Shown: in pieces, positions 37,301 to 46,112 of the stretch
Layout of the letters: every line of letters starts with the position of its first letter
Numbering within the stretch: position 1 is the stretch's first letter
NCBI RefSeq assembly: GCF_900105475.1
Contig: NZ_LT629777.1
Coordinates: 620,001-684,000, forward strand
Direction: 5' to 3'
Source of the DNA: Pseudomonas asplenii
Lineage (GTDB): Bacteria > Pseudomonadota > Gammaproteobacteria > Pseudomonadales > Pseudomonadaceae
DNA length: 64,000 nt
Made by a program: the position numbers and the translations under genes
Notes under the pieces: generated by a model
Databases searched by the model: none
What the model was told of the DNA's origin: nothing
The model's input: only the letters and a program-made list of their open reading frames with translations

Positions 37301-37468
37301 GTCGACCAGCAACATGACGTTGGGAGCAACGGCCGCCGCACTCAGCAAAGGCGCGTCAGCAGGCGTGAAGGCATAGGCCGGGGCGCCAAGGTACAACCCC
37401 AGCAGCGCCCCCGCCGCCACCTTCAGGCAACGTCGGGCCCAGCTTTCGCGAGGTCTAGTACTTGGCAT
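34337..37468 (-). CDS. pilY1: Type IV pilus tip adhesin / mechanosensor PilY1
   Basis: A 1043-residue secreted protein. After a signal peptide (cleavage near residue 33, APAYA) comes a von Willebrand A domain with MIDAS residues D56, S58 and S60 (LLVDNSGSMN), then a linker, then a seven-bladed beta-propeller over about residues 500-1000. Near 973-981 is a calcium loop DTNGDGVVD whose spacing fits the D-x-N-x-D-x-V-x-D site shown in P. aeruginosa PilY1 to control retraction. The GTG/ATG region overlaps the pilX stop by 14 bases. It forms the pilus tip with PilV, PilW, PilX and FimU and is implicated in surface sensing. Confidence 0.96.
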   Translation of the reverse strand: MPSTRPRESWARRCLKVAAGALLGLYLGAPAYAFTPADAPLLSAAAVAPNVMLLVDNSGSMNSIIWAADFDPNANWGAVANCNSDFLCLGAQTLDADDTNIFVGNLYRGGCSFSGNWYGFYRGLFQAPICLRLPDPVGGGNTRYSTAYLAYLLRKANGSNTDFTTGTLVPNDYRINVAREVSKTLVTQNRSLRIGLATFNSPTFSDPGPGGYIVRSVADLSPVSGSVTQTQANTNYNALITSINGLSAIANTPLAETYYEITRYFRGMAPYYNSSPSTYTSPIQYRCQKNYGVVITDGLPTYDRTFPSNDPLAQGTNKLPNWDGKNNDGNNPTGGDNEGDSLYLDDIAKFAYDIDMRSSGTDAAGKSWDSADFPKQNMGTYTVGFTAANQMLSDAAAYGQGKYYQAIDSAGLNTALSAAFSDITSKAGSGGGGSAISGTATTSASYFQTGYDPLDWRGTIKSYGFNTNGTVNTNLVSWNTDTTIRTSSTAPLYQSWNTTSNVVVALAFNNFSTTQRTALNLNLPSGIVGNDLVEWSKGTNKTGLKTRTVLLGDIINSPLAVASPTDQTAADLVGDSSYSTYLTTKASGMNSNLVVNGNDGFMSVINSNTGARVYAYMPSSVLPSLHFIADPAYINGTSHKFLNDGQVGIFDAQFNNSAWKTVALGGVGAGGKAFFAVQLFDATVGNVYNALWELRAPDTPDTSNPLNDIGYAYAKPEVARLPDGRWAAFIANGYGSNSGVAALYIVDIRDGSLIKKIVVDSTETTNGLSSVKLKVNAQNVVQAAYGGDLKGRMWKFDLSSTTINSWGLAFAGSPLFTAPGGATQPITAQPLLVDHPINGKMVFFGTGKFNETSDKLSKDQQAFYAVWDADGGAGRITVSNLVAQSITGVFTSNGTQYITTSENPVTYPAQSGWYLPLIYNNVATGERVIYPARTTLGRIVFTTAAVDTTDPCASFGTGRVVELDAFTGKMLSYAVLDTNGDGVVDSTDQRSSGFNFSAIPNLTGIMGGNTAQTKIFSDSSGGTTSMAEKGGGGSRRIMWRQIQ

Positions 37469-37949
37469 AGATACTCTCCAGAACCGTACGCGAATTGCCC
37501 GAAATGGCGACTGCGGTGATGCGATACAGGGTCGCGGAGGTATTGCTCGGCAGGTTGACCGCCGTCATGGAAGTTCCGATGTTCTGCACCCCGTAGAACC
37601 CGTTGCCCGCCGCGACCCAAATCACCCCTGACGTGGTGTCCGTTTGCGCAGACACCAGGGTCGCGGATTCGGGAGGCGGTGCACAGCGAACAGCACCCAC
37701 ACAGGCCGCCAGCGAGTAATTGCTCTGCTGGACCGCATTCTCCCCCATTCGCAAGGCCGCCTCGGCGGTCTGAAAAGACGTATTGCGCAAGGTCACGCTG
37801 CCGGCCATCTTTTCCTGCAATGTTGCACTTTGCATGGAAGAAATGCCGATCAGGGTCAACAGCAGGAGAAATACCAGACTGACCAGCAAGGCCATTCCCC
37901 CCTGCCCTGCACTGCTCATTCGTGGTCGGCCTTGCCGTGAGAGATTCAT
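37455..37949 (-). CDS. pilX: Minor type IV pilin PilX
   Basis: A 164-residue minor pilin with a long positively charged leader ending QGG|MALLVSLVFLLLLTLIGISS; Met replaces Phe1 and position 5 is Val, not Glu, as is usual for PilX/GspK-like tip subunits. Two cysteines lie close together (ACVGAVRCA). ATG at 37949 is chosen over the in-frame GTG six bases earlier. It is the priming-complex partner of PilV and PilW. Confidence 0.93.
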   Translation of the reverse strand: MNLSRQGRPRMSSAGQGGMALLVSLVFLLLLTLIGISSMQSATLQEKMAGSVTLRNTSFQTAEAALRMGENAVQQSNYSLAACVGAVRCAPPPESATLVSAQTDTTSGVIWVAAGNGFYGVQNIGTSMTAVNLPSNTSATLYRITAVAISGNSRTVLESIYAKY

Positions 37950-37957
37950 GCACACAC

Positions 37958-38677
37958 CTACTGAAGCCGGTTTCGCAAGGCGGCAACCGCCGTGAATGTC
38001 TGATTTTTTACCCGATTGTTCGGATCGGACAGAGTGATGCTCAGGCGTACGCTGCGAATGGTCGCCGGGTTGCTGGGGTTAGTGTTGTAATTGAGCACGG
38101 CGGTGTCGGTGGCACTGGCGGCGACACCGAATGTCACGTCGAACGCCGCAACATTATTGACCAATGCTGCACCAGTCCCTGCCCCCGTACCTGCCAACAG
38201 GAATAACTGGTTGCCGGAATAGGTGTAGGTCAGCTTGCGAATGGGAAACGCCTGCTGTCCACTAGGGGCCGCCACCGCTCCGGTATAGGCTGTGGCAGTG
38301 GTGCGGCAGTCGGACGTGATGGTCCAGGTGGGAACGCCGCCACCGGCTCCGATATCGGCCGTCACCAGGACCAGCGACTTGTTGGTGTTGTTCCAGGAGA
38401 TCGGGGTATTGGCGTTCGCGGCGAAGGTGGCAGGATTGCTCCCGTCAATGATCGCCGTAGTCGTGAGGCAGCCGAACATCCCCACCATGCGTATTTCCTG
38501 AATCATCTTGCTCAGGATGAATCGCGCATCCTCCTGCATTCCCGCCGCCGCATTCTGGCTGGCGTAGGTGTTTTTGGCAGCAATGAATATCTGGGCAATC
38601 CCCGCGACGATCACCAGGCCGAGGACGAGAGCGATCATCAACTCGATCAGGCCGAAGCCCCGGGACAACTTTCTCAT
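37958..38677 (-). CDS. pilW: Minor type IV pilin PilW
   Basis: A 239-residue GspJ-like minor pilin with leader MRKLSRG, mature FGLIELMIALVLGLVIVAGIAQIF, and E at position 5. It belongs to the initiating complex with PilV and PilX. Its ATG overlaps the pilV stop by four bases, indicating translational coupling. Confidence 0.95.
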   Translation of the reverse strand: MRKLSRGFGLIELMIALVLGLVIVAGIAQIFIAAKNTYASQNAAAGMQEDARFILSKMIQEIRMVGMFGCLTTTAIIDGSNPATFAANANTPISWNNTNKSLVLVTADIGAGGGVPTWTITSDCRTTATAYTGAVAAPSGQQAFPIRKLTYTYSGNQLFLLAGTGAGTGAALVNNVAAFDVTFGVAASATDTAVLNYNTNPSNPATIRSVRLSITLSDPNNRVKNQTFTAVAALRNRLQ

Positions 38678-39144
38678 GGCGTCACCACGGGGTCGGTCCC
38701 CACCCGGCTGGTCAATACGAAGGTGCGGGTCGGTGCATTCGCCGTCGTCGCGTCGTCGGCTCGCTTATCACCCCAACCAATGGTGATCGTCACCACACGA
38801 TTGTTGACTGCAATGCTGCCGCTGCCATCCGTCGCAGCAAACGTGGTGATATTGTTCTTGAAGTCGTAGAGATCGGCATCCCGTGCCGCAGTGGAGCCGG
38901 CCGTCGCCGTTATCCCCTGCAAGTTGCTGACCGCATAGTTCGCGTCCGGATTGGCCCGGATACGGTCAAGCATGTCGTAGGCAATGAAACTGGCCTGACT
39001 GGTCATCAATGAACTGTCGGTGTATTTCAGCGCATTGAGCTGAATGGCCGCCGCCCCCAGCAGGCCCACGGCAAGAATCAGCATCGACACCATGACCTCG
39101 ATCAGGGTCAGACCGGCCTGTCTCCCTCCGACGATTCGTGGCAT
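38674..39144 (-). CDS. pilV: Minor type IV pilin PilV
   Basis: A 156-residue GspI-like minor pilin with leader ending RQAG, mature LTLIEVMVSMLILAVGLLGAAAIQ; position 1 is Leu in place of Phe. ATG at 39144 shares one base with the fimU stop (TGATG). Confidence 0.94.
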   Translation of the reverse strand: MPRIVGGRQAGLTLIEVMVSMLILAVGLLGAAAIQLNALKYTDSSLMTSQASFIAYDMLDRIRANPDANYAVSNLQGITATAGSTAARDADLYDFKNNITTFAATDGSGSIAVNNRVVTITIGWGDKRADDATTANAPTRTFVLTSRVGTDPVVTP

Positions 39145-39611
39145 CAGCAACTCCCCAGGACAACCCTGCCGTTCAGACAGACATTCACGGTTCGAGTCTC
39201 CGCACCCCGGGTATAGACAAAGGTCGCCGCCGCAGACACCCCACCCAGGTTGTTGAAATCCAGACTGCTGACGCCAGCCGTGACGTTCAACGCGGCACCA
39301 CTGTTCATCGGCGAGATGACCTGATAGTAATTGGTGCGGCCTGCCGCATCGTCGGCCACCGACATCACCACCAGTTGGCTGGTCCAGGCGCTATTGGCCA
39401 CCTGGGGACGGATACGCGTGCTGATCCCCCGATCGATGGCTTCCAGGCGCGCGTAACTGAGCCCTCGCATCAGATCATTGACCTCGGTATCGGCCTTGGA
39501 TTTATCGATGCTGCTCTTGAAGGATGGCAACGCGATCGCCGCGAGAATCGCGAAGACCGCGAGGGTGAGCATCAACTCAACCAGCGTAAATCCCTTGTTA
39601 CCACTGTTCAT
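39144..39611 (-). CDS. fimU: Minor type IV pilin FimU
   Basis: A 155-residue GspH-like minor pilin with leader MNSGNKG, mature [22 protein letters not shown], and a C-terminal cysteine pair (NVCLNGRVVLGSC). It connects the priming complex to the filament and is the first gene of the minor pilin operon. GGAGGGAGACG precedes the ATG. An AlgR-like box and a possible -10 lie in the 129-bp gap shared with fimT. Confidence 0.95.
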   Translation of the reverse strand: MNSGNKGFTLVELMLTLAVFAILAAIALPSFKSSIDKSKADTEVNDLMRGLSYARLEAIDRGISTRIRPQVANSAWTSQLVVMSVADDAAGRTNYYQVISPMNSGAALNVTAGVSSLDFNNLGGVSAAATFVYTRGAETRTVNVCLNGRVVLGSC

Positions 39612-39633
39612 TACGTCTCCCTCCTGTCCCTCG

Positions 39634-39639
39634 ACTATA
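39634..39639 (-). promoter_or_regulatory. Possible -10 element of the fimU operon
   Basis: TATAGT on the minus strand, about 23 bases before the fimU ATG. A -35 (TGTTCC) at 16-bp spacing is poor, consistent with an activator-dependent promoter. Confidence 0.4.
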
Positions 39640-39672
39640 ACTGGCTCTACAACCTGGAACAGTCATCGCCGG

Positions 39673-39681
39673 GACGTACGG
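39673..39681 (-). promoter_or_regulatory. AlgR-like binding box upstream of fimU
   Basis: CCGTACGTC on the minus strand differs at one position from the AlgR consensus CCGTTCGTC. It lies about 35 bases upstream of the possible -10. AlgR activates the fimU-pilVWXY1Y2E operon in P. aeruginosa. Binding here is inferred. Confidence 0.5.
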
Positions 39682-39740
39682 TTGTTTTCTAGGGATCAAC
39701 GTGAAGTTTGTCGCCGGCCTTCTCCAAGGAGGGAGAATCC

Positions 39741-40280
39741 ATGTATCAACGAGGCTTGAGCCTGGTAGAGCTGCTGCTCGTACTGGTGGTGGTCGCCATA
39801 TTGGCAAGATTGGCGGGGCCGTCATTCGGCGAGCTGATCGCTTCCCAGCGCCGCCAACTGTCCGCCGAGCAGTTGGCTCTAGGTCTGCAAACGGCACGGA
39901 CCGAAGCGATCCTGCGCAGCCAGGCGGTGGTCATCCACGCGATAAACGATGACTGGAGCCAAGGCTGGCGCATCATCCTGGACCTGAGCGGCCAAGGCCC
40001 GGAAGACGACAGCAATCCGATGCTGATCGAACGACAGGACAGCGCTCACGGACCGATTGTCGGCAACCAACATGTAAGAAGTTTCGTACGGTTCTCATCG
40101 ATCGGCGCCCCGACCAACGATGGCGTAGCCGGGGGAACCCTGCATATCTGCGCTGGGCACAAACCCCTGAGCCAGCACCGTGTGGTGCTCGCCAGGACAG
40201 GCAGGATCAGGCTTGAAACAGGCGAGAAGCAAGAGGCGCTATGCGGCGCCTCCGACTCAGGACAGCGTGCGAACGCGTAA
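39741..40280 (+). CDS. fimT: Minor pilin-like DNA-uptake protein FimT
   Basis: A 179-residue GspH/FimT-type prepilin with leader MYQRG, mature [22 protein letters not shown]. The C-terminal region carries [13 protein letters not shown], containing the GRxR motif (GRIR) tied to DNA binding by FimT in Legionella and Xanthomonas. A strong AAGGAGGGAG precedes the ATG. It is divergent from fimU and its 3' end overlaps the convergent ispH gene by 24 bases. Confidence 0.9.
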   Translation: MYQRGLSLVELLLVLVVVAILARLAGPSFGELIASQRRQLSAEQLALGLQTARTEAILRSQAVVIHAINDDWSQGWRIILDLSGQGPEDDSNPMLIERQDSAHGPIVGNQHVRSFVRFSSIGAPTNDGVAGGTLHICAGHKPLSQHRVVLARTGRIRLETGEKQEALCGASDSGQRANA

Positions 40281-41204
40281 TTCCTTGGGCATGGAGAAGG
40301 TGATGTTCTCTTCACGACCGGCCAGCTCATCGGCACCGGTCGCGCCCCAGGCCTGCAACTGCTGGATCACACCGCGTACCAGCACTTCCGGGGCCGAGGC
40401 ACCGGCGGTGATGCCGATCCGCTCGACACCCTCGAACCAGCTGCGCTGCATGTCTTCGGCACCGTCGATCAGGTAGGCCGGGGTCGACATGCGCTCGGCC
40501 AGCTCACGCAGGCGATTGGAGTTGGAGCTGTTCGGACTGCCGACCACCAGCACCACATCGCACTCGTCAGCCAGTTGCTTGACCGCGTCCTGGCGGTTTT
40601 GCGTGGCGTAGCAGATGTCGTCCTTGCGTGGGCCGCCAATCGCCGGGAAGCGCGTGCGCAGGGCATCGATGACCCGGCTGGTATCGTCCATCGACAGGGT
40701 GGTCTGCGTCACGAACGCCAGTTTTTCAGGGTTGCGCACCTGCAGCGCAGCAACATCCTTCTCGTCCTCGACCAGATAGATGGCGCCACCGTTACTGGCG
40801 TCGTACTGGCCCATGGTGCCTTCCACTTCCGGATGCCCGGCATGACCGATCAGGATGCATTCGCGACCGTCGCGGCTATAGCGCGCCACTTCGATATGCA
40901 CCTTGGTCACCAGCGGACAGGTCGCATCGAAGACCTTCAGGCCACGCCCGGCCGCCTCGCTGCGCACCGCCTGGGAAACACCGTGGGCACTGAAAATGAC
41001 GATGACGTCATCCGGCACCTGGTCCAGCTCTTCGACGAAGATGGCGCCACGGGCGCGCAGGTCTTCGACGACGAATTTGTTGTGCACCACTTCGTGACGC
41101 ACATAGATCGGCGGACCGAAGACCTCCAGGGCCCGGTTGACGATTTCGATCGCCCGGTCCACACCGGCGCAGAAGCCACGGGGGTTGGCGAGTTTGATTT
41201 GCAT
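40257..41204 (-). CDS. ispH: 4-hydroxy-3-methylbut-2-enyl diphosphate reductase
   Basis: Last enzyme of the MEP isoprenoid pathway, a [4Fe-4S] reductase giving IPP and DMAPP. The 315-residue product has the cluster cysteines at C12 ([10 protein letters not shown]), in DATCPLVTK, and in the later third, and the motif [14 protein letters not shown]. It follows fkpB-lspA-ileS-ribF on the same strand and makes precursors for IspB, encoded further right. Confidence 0.97.
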   Translation of the reverse strand: MQIKLANPRGFCAGVDRAIEIVNRALEVFGPPIYVRHEVVHNKFVVEDLRARGAIFVEELDQVPDDVIVIFSAHGVSQAVRSEAAGRGLKVFDATCPLVTKVHIEVARYSRDGRECILIGHAGHPEVEGTMGQYDASNGGAIYLVEDEKDVAALQVRNPEKLAFVTQTTLSMDDTSRVIDALRTRFPAIGGPRKDDICYATQNRQDAVKQLADECDVVLVVGSPNSSNSNRLRELAERMSTPAYLIDGAEDMQRSWFEGVERIGITAGASAPEVLVRGVIQQLQAWGATGADELAGREENITFSMPKELRVRTLS

Positions 41205-41290
41205 GCTGTGCCTCGTGTCTTGCGCGCAAGGGTTGAATCAGTTTGGCCGCTTATGTTGCCTATCGCCAGTCATCCGGCGCCGACAGGTGT

Positions 41291-41746
41291 TCAGGACAGC
41301 GCCTTGACCTCGATGATTTCCACATCGAAGGTCAGGACCTTGCCGGCCAGCGGGTGATTGAAGTCGACGGTCACCTGGGAATCGTCAAACGCCTTGACCA
41401 CACCCGGCAGCTCGGTATTGGCGGCATCGTTGAAGATCACCAGCAAACCTTCCGACAGTTCCATGTCCTGGAACTGCGAACGCGGCATGACCTGCACGTT
41501 CTGCGGGTTGGGCTGGCCAAAGGCGTTTTCCACCGGGACGGTCAGGCTACGCTTGTCGCCAGCCTTGAAACCGAACAGGGCGGCTTCGAAACCAGGCAGC
41601 AGGTTGCCATCACCGACCTTGAAAGTAGCCGGCGCCTTGTCGAAAGTGCTATCGACCGTGTCGCCGTTTTCCAGGCGCAAGGCGAAATGCAGGGTCACCT
41701 GGGTGTTCTGCCCGATCCGTTGCTCAGTCACTGCGTGTTCAGTCAT
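41291..41746 (-). CDS. fkpB: FKBP-type peptidyl-prolyl isomerase FkpB (SlpA)
   Basis: A 151-residue SlyD/SlpA-like isomerase: an FKBP core (DSTFDKAPATFKVGDGNLLPGFE) with an inserted IF chaperone domain (about 75-125) and a C-terminal DFNHPLAGK signature. It lacks the metal-binding His-rich tail of SlyD. It overlaps lspA by eight bases, in the conserved order ileS-lspA-fkpB-ispH. Confidence 0.95.
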   Translation of the reverse strand: MTEHAVTEQRIGQNTQVTLHFALRLENGDTVDSTFDKAPATFKVGDGNLLPGFEAALFGFKAGDKRSLTVPVENAFGQPNPQNVQVMPRSQFQDMELSEGLLVIFNDAANTELPGVVKAFDDSQVTVDFNHPLAGKVLTFDVEIIEVKALS

Positions 41747-42254
41747 GAACGGTTTCTCCGGACTTTTTGCTCTTGAACATGTCCAGCGCCAACATCACCG
41801 CGCCAACGGTAATCGCGCTGTCGGCAAAGTTGAACGCCGGGAAGTACCAGCGGTTCTGCCAGTGCACGAGGATGAAGTCGATGACATGGCCCAGCGCCAC
41901 ACGATCGTACAGATTGCCCAACGCCCCACCCAGCACCAGCGACAGGGCAATCGCCAGCCAGGTTTCGTTGCGGCCCAGGCGCTTGAGCCAGACCACCAGC
42001 ACCGCACTGACCACCACCGCGATCAGGGCGAACAGCCAGCGCTGCCAGCCGGAACTCTCGGCCAGAAAGCTGAAGGCCGCGCCGGTGTTGTAGGCCAGGG
42101 TCCAACTGAAGTAATCGGGAATGATCACGATCTGCTGGTACAGGGTCAGCGAGCTTTCGAAGTGGAGCTTGCTGACCTGGTCGATGACCAGGACCAGCAC
42201 GCTCAACCACAACCAGCCCAGGCGGCCGAAACGGCCGGCACTGGCATTAGGCAT
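41739..42254 (-). CDS. lspA: Lipoprotein signal peptidase LspA
   Basis: Inner-membrane aspartyl protease that cleaves diacylated prolipoproteins before the lipobox cysteine; its clients here include BamD and the 608-residue lipoprotein. The 171-residue product has four membrane helices and catalytic D126 (GHVIDF) and D145 (FNFADS). ATG at 42254 overlaps the ileS stop by eight bases. Confidence 0.97.
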   Translation of the reverse strand: MPNASAGRFGRLGWLWLSVLVLVIDQVSKLHFESSLTLYQQIVIIPDYFSWTLAYNTGAAFSFLAESSGWQRWLFALIAVVVSAVLVVWLKRLGRNETWLAIALSLVLGGALGNLYDRVALGHVIDFILVHWQNRWYFPAFNFADSAITVGAVMLALDMFKSKKSGETVHD

Positions 42255-45078
42255 AGTGACGCACCTCGCCTTCGCCGCTGATGTTGTCGACACAACGGCC
42301 GCAGATTTCCGGGTGCTCCGGGTTGACCCCGACGTCCTCGCGGCAGTGCCAGCAACGGGCGCACTTGGCGTGGCCGGACTTGACCACCTTGAGTTTCAGC
42401 CCCGGCACTTCGGTGACCACCGCATCCACCGGCGCCAGCGCCAGCGGCGCAACCGTCGCGGTGGAGGTGATCAGCACGAAGCGCAGCTCGTTGCTCAGCT
42501 TGTCCAGATCGGCGACCAGTGCATCTTCGGCGAACAGGGTCACTTCAGCCTGCAGATTGCCACCCACCGCCTTGGCGGCGCGCTGCACTTCCAGCTCCTT
42601 GTTGACCGCAGCCTTTACCGCCATGACCCGATCCCAGTAGTCGCGACCCAGCTCGAAGCCTTCCGGCAGTTCACTGAGGCCTTCGTACCAGGTGTTGAGC
42701 ATCACCGATTCGTTGCGCTCGCCCGGCAGGTACTGCCACAGCTCGTCGGCTGTGAAAGCCAGGATCGGCGCGATCCAGCGCACCAGCGCCTCGGAGATGT
42801 GGAACAGCGCGGTCTGGCAGGAACGCCGGGCCTTGCTGTCGGCACCGGTGGTGTACTGGCGGTCCTTGATGATGTCGAGGTAGAAGCCGCCAAGCTCCTG
42901 CACGCAGAAGTTGTGCACCTTGGAATAGACGTTCCAGAAGCGGTATTCACCGTAGTGCACTTCCAGCTCGCGCTGCAGCAGCAGTGTGCGGTCCACGGCC
43001 CAGCGATCCAGGGCGAGCATTTCCTCGGCCGGGACGATATCGGTGGCCGGGTTGAAGCCGCTCAGGTTGGAGAGCAGGAAACGCGCGGTGTTGCGGATAC
43101 GCCGGTAGGCGTCGGCGCTACGTTGCAGGATCTGGTCGGAGACGGCCATCTCGCCCGAATAGTCGGTCGAGGCGACCCACAGGCGCATGATGTCGGCGCC
43201 CAGGGTGTCGTTGACCTTCTGCGGCGCGATCACGTTGCCCAGGGACTTGGACATCTTGCGACCGGCTTCGTCGACGGTAAAGCCGTGGGTCAGCAGTTCG
43301 CGATACGGCGCGTGGTTGTCGATGGCGCAGCCGGTCAGCAGCGACGAGTGGAACCAGCCACGGTGCTGGTCGGAGCCTTCCAGGTAGAGATCGGCCCGCG
43401 GACCGCTGTCGTGACCGAACGGGTGCGAGCCGCGCAGTACGTGCCAGTGGGTGGTACCCGAGTCGAACCAGACGTCCAGGGTGTCGCTGATCTTGTCGTA
43501 CAGCGGCGCCTCGTCACCGAGCAGCTCGGCAGCGTCCAGTTTGAACCAGGCCTCGATGCCTTCCTGCTCGACGCGCTGGGCCACCTGCTCCATCAATTCG
43601 ACGGTACGCGGGTGCAGTTCACCGCTTTCCTTGTTGAGGAAGAACGGGATCGGTACGCCCCAGTTGCGCTGGCGGGAGATACACCAGTCCGGACGGTTGG
43701 CGATCATCGAGTGCAGGCGCGCCTGGCCCCAGGCCGGTACGAACTGGGTGTCTTCGATCGCCTTGAGCGAACGTTCACGCAGGGTTGGGCCGGACGTCGG
43801 CGCCTTGTCCATGCCGATGAACCACTGCGCGGTGGCACGGTAGATCAGCGGGGTCTTGTGACGCCAGCAGTGCATGTAGCTGTGGTTGATGGTTTCGGTG
43901 TGCAGCAGCGCACCGACTTCGGCCAGTTTTTCGATGATGGCCGGGTTGGCCTTGAAAATGAACTGGCCACCGAAGAACTCCAGGGACTCGACATACACGC
44001 CGTTGCTCTGCACCGGCGTGAGGATGTCATCGTTGACCATGCCGTAGTGCTTGCAGCTCTTGAAGTCGTCCTCGCCGTAGGCAGGGGCGGAGTGAACCAC
44101 ACCGGTACCGGCACCCAGTTCGACGTACTCGGCCAGATACAGAGGCGACAGGCGGTCATAGAACGGATGACGGAAGTTGATCAGCTCCAGGGCCTGGCCC
44201 TTGGCGACAGCAACCACCGAGCCTTCCAGCTTGTAGCGCGCCAGACAGGACTCGACCAGTTCCTCGGCCAGCACCAGCAGGCGGTCACCGACATCCACCA
44301 GCGCGTAGTTGAACTCAGGATGGACGTTCAGCGCCTGGTTGGCCGGGATGGTCCACGGGGTGGTGGTCCAGATCACGATCGAGGTCGGCTTGGTCAGCGA
44401 GGGCAGACCGAAAGCAGCCGCCAGCTTGTCCTGATCGGCGATCGGGAACGCGACGTCGATGGTCGAGGACTTCTTGTCCTGGTATTCGACCTCGGCTTCG
44501 GCCAGCGCCGAACCGCAATCGAAGCACCAGTTCACCGGCTTGAGGCCCTTGAACACGAAGCCGCCCTTGACGATTTCGGCCAGGGCGCGGATTTCACCGG
44601 CCTCGTTCTTGAAGTCCATGGTCTTGTAGGGGTTGGCGAAGTCGCCCAGTACACCCAGACGGATGAATTCGGACTTCTGCCCCTCGACCTGTTCGGCAGC
44701 ATAGGTGCGGCACAGTTCGCGGGTCTTGTCGGCGCCCAGGTTCTTGCCGTGGGTCACTTCGACCTTGTGCTCGATCGGCAGGCCATGGCAGTCCCAACCC
44801 GGCACATAGGGGGCATCGAAACCGGCCAGGGTCTTGGAGCGGACGATCATGTCCTTGAGAATCTTGTTCAGCGCATGACCGATATGAATCGTGCCGTTGG
44901 CGTAGGGAGGACCGTCGTGAAGGATGAACTTCGGACGATCCTTGCCAATCTCGCGCAACTTCCCGTACAGGCCAATGCTGTCCCAGCGCTGCAGAATCTG
45001 CGGTTCGCGCTGTGGCAGGCCGGCCTTCATCGGGAAGGCGGTGTCCGGGAGGTTAAGCGTGGCTTTGTAGTCGGTCAT
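42247..45078 (-). CDS. ileS: Isoleucyl-tRNA synthetase
   Basis: Class I synthetase charging tRNA-Ile, with an editing (CP1) domain. The 943-residue product has HIGH ([15 protein letters not shown], near 60), KMSKS (KMSKSLGN, near 605), and a C-terminal zinc finger CARCWHC ... CGRC. ATG at 45078 (MTDYKATL) overlaps the ribF stop by four bases; an extension to 45111 is only an open frame inside ribF. Confidence 0.98.
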   Translation of the reverse strand: MTDYKATLNLPDTAFPMKAGLPQREPQILQRWDSIGLYGKLREIGKDRPKFILHDGPPYANGTIHIGHALNKILKDMIVRSKTLAGFDAPYVPGWDCHGLPIEHKVEVTHGKNLGADKTRELCRTYAAEQVEGQKSEFIRLGVLGDFANPYKTMDFKNEAGEIRALAEIVKGGFVFKGLKPVNWCFDCGSALAEAEVEYQDKKSSTIDVAFPIADQDKLAAAFGLPSLTKPTSIVIWTTTPWTIPANQALNVHPEFNYALVDVGDRLLVLAEELVESCLARYKLEGSVVAVAKGQALELINFRHPFYDRLSPLYLAEYVELGAGTGVVHSAPAYGEDDFKSCKHYGMVNDDILTPVQSNGVYVESLEFFGGQFIFKANPAIIEKLAEVGALLHTETINHSYMHCWRHKTPLIYRATAQWFIGMDKAPTSGPTLRERSLKAIEDTQFVPAWGQARLHSMIANRPDWCISRQRNWGVPIPFFLNKESGELHPRTVELMEQVAQRVEQEGIEAWFKLDAAELLGDEAPLYDKISDTLDVWFDSGTTHWHVLRGSHPFGHDSGPRADLYLEGSDQHRGWFHSSLLTGCAIDNHAPYRELLTHGFTVDEAGRKMSKSLGNVIAPQKVNDTLGADIMRLWVASTDYSGEMAVSDQILQRSADAYRRIRNTARFLLSNLSGFNPATDIVPAEEMLALDRWAVDRTLLLQRELEVHYGEYRFWNVYSKVHNFCVQELGGFYLDIIKDRQYTTGADSKARRSCQTALFHISEALVRWIAPILAFTADELWQYLPGERNESVMLNTWYEGLSELPEGFELGRDYWDRVMAVKAAVNKELEVQRAAKAVGGNLQAEVTLFAEDALVADLDKLSNELRFVLITSTATVAPLALAPVDAVVTEVPGLKLKVVKSGHAKCARCWHCREDVGVNPEHPEICGRCVDNISGEGEVRHYA

Positions 45079-46025
45079 TTCAGGCTCTTTGTAAGCGGTG
45101 AACCCTGCCAATGGGCACGGGCGGCGGCGACGTCCGCATTGATCGCCGTCTTGAGCGCCTCCAGAGAGGCGAATCGCTGCTCATCGCGCAGCTTGTGGTG
45201 GAAAACCACCGTCAAACGCCGGTTGTACAGATCACCGGCAAAATCCAGCAGATGCACTTCCAGGTGGGCATTGCCATCACCCGCTACCGTGGGCCGCACG
45301 CCAATATTGGCGACGCCCGGCCACGGCTGGCCGTCGATCTCGACACTGACCAGGTAAACCCCGGTCAGCGGCACGCGACGACGCTTGAGTTGCACGTTGG
45401 CCGTTGGCGTACCCAATTGGCGCGCCAGCTTCTGTCCGTGCAGCACCCGCCCGGCAATCCGGAACGGGCGACCGAGCAGACGTTCGGCCAGAGGAAAGTC
45501 AGCCGCCGCCAGGGCGTTACGCACCTGGGTACTGCTGACCCGCAGGCCATCGAGTTCGACGGTCTGCGCCGCCTCGACGGTAAAGCCACTGGCCTTGCCG
45601 GCCTGCAGCAGAAAATCGAAATCACCGGCACGGTCGCAACCGAAACGGAAGTCGTCGCCAACCTCCAGATGCTGTACGCCCAGGCCGTCGACCAGGATGG
45701 TATCGACGAACTCGGAGGCGCTGAGTTTGCTCAGCCGCTGATTGAACGCCAGGCACAACACCCGATCGACGCCTTCGGCGGCCAACAGTTGCAGCTTGTC
45801 GCGCAAGCGTGCCAGACGCGCCGGCGCAGTCTCGGGGGCAAAGAATTCGCGCGGTTGTGGCTCGAAAATCACCACGCAGCTGGGTACCCCCAACTCCTGC
45901 GCACGCTCGCGCAGACGCGCCAGGATAGCCTGGTGACCACGATGAACACCGTCAAAGTTGCCAATGGTGGCGACACAGCCCCGGTGCCGGGGACGCAGGT
46001 TGTGGAGGCCTCGAACCAGCTGCAT
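45075..46025 (-). CDS. ribF: Bifunctional riboflavin kinase / FAD synthetase
   Basis: Makes FMN and then FAD from riboflavin. The 316-residue product has an N-terminal nucleotidyltransferase domain ([15 protein letters not shown], about 30-45) and a C-terminal riboflavin kinase domain ([12 protein letters not shown], with [13 protein letters not shown]). ATG at 46025 (MQLVRGLHN) is chosen over the open frame to 46064. It is coupled to ileS. Confidence 0.97.
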   Translation of the reverse strand: MQLVRGLHNLRPRHRGCVATIGNFDGVHRGHQAILARLRERAQELGVPSCVVIFEPQPREFFAPETAPARLARLRDKLQLLAAEGVDRVLCLAFNQRLSKLSASEFVDTILVDGLGVQHLEVGDDFRFGCDRAGDFDFLLQAGKASGFTVEAAQTVELDGLRVSSTQVRNALAAADFPLAERLLGRPFRIAGRVLHGQKLARQLGTPTANVQLKRRRVPLTGVYLVSVEIDGQPWPGVANIGVRPTVAGDGNAHLEVHLLDFAGDLYNRRLTVVFHHKLRDEQRFASLEALKTAINADVAAARAHWQGSPLTKSLK

Positions 46026-46112
46026 AACGCGCTTCTTGCTCATAAAGTGGTCGATTATAACCATACCCGGCCGTGCTTAGTACCCGTCATGCGTCGACAT
46101 CGGCTGCGCTGA

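Noticed and set aside
42121..45357. 1078-codon open frame opposite ileS
   Set aside because: Antisense shadow of ileS and neighbours; low-complexity composition and no start-site support.
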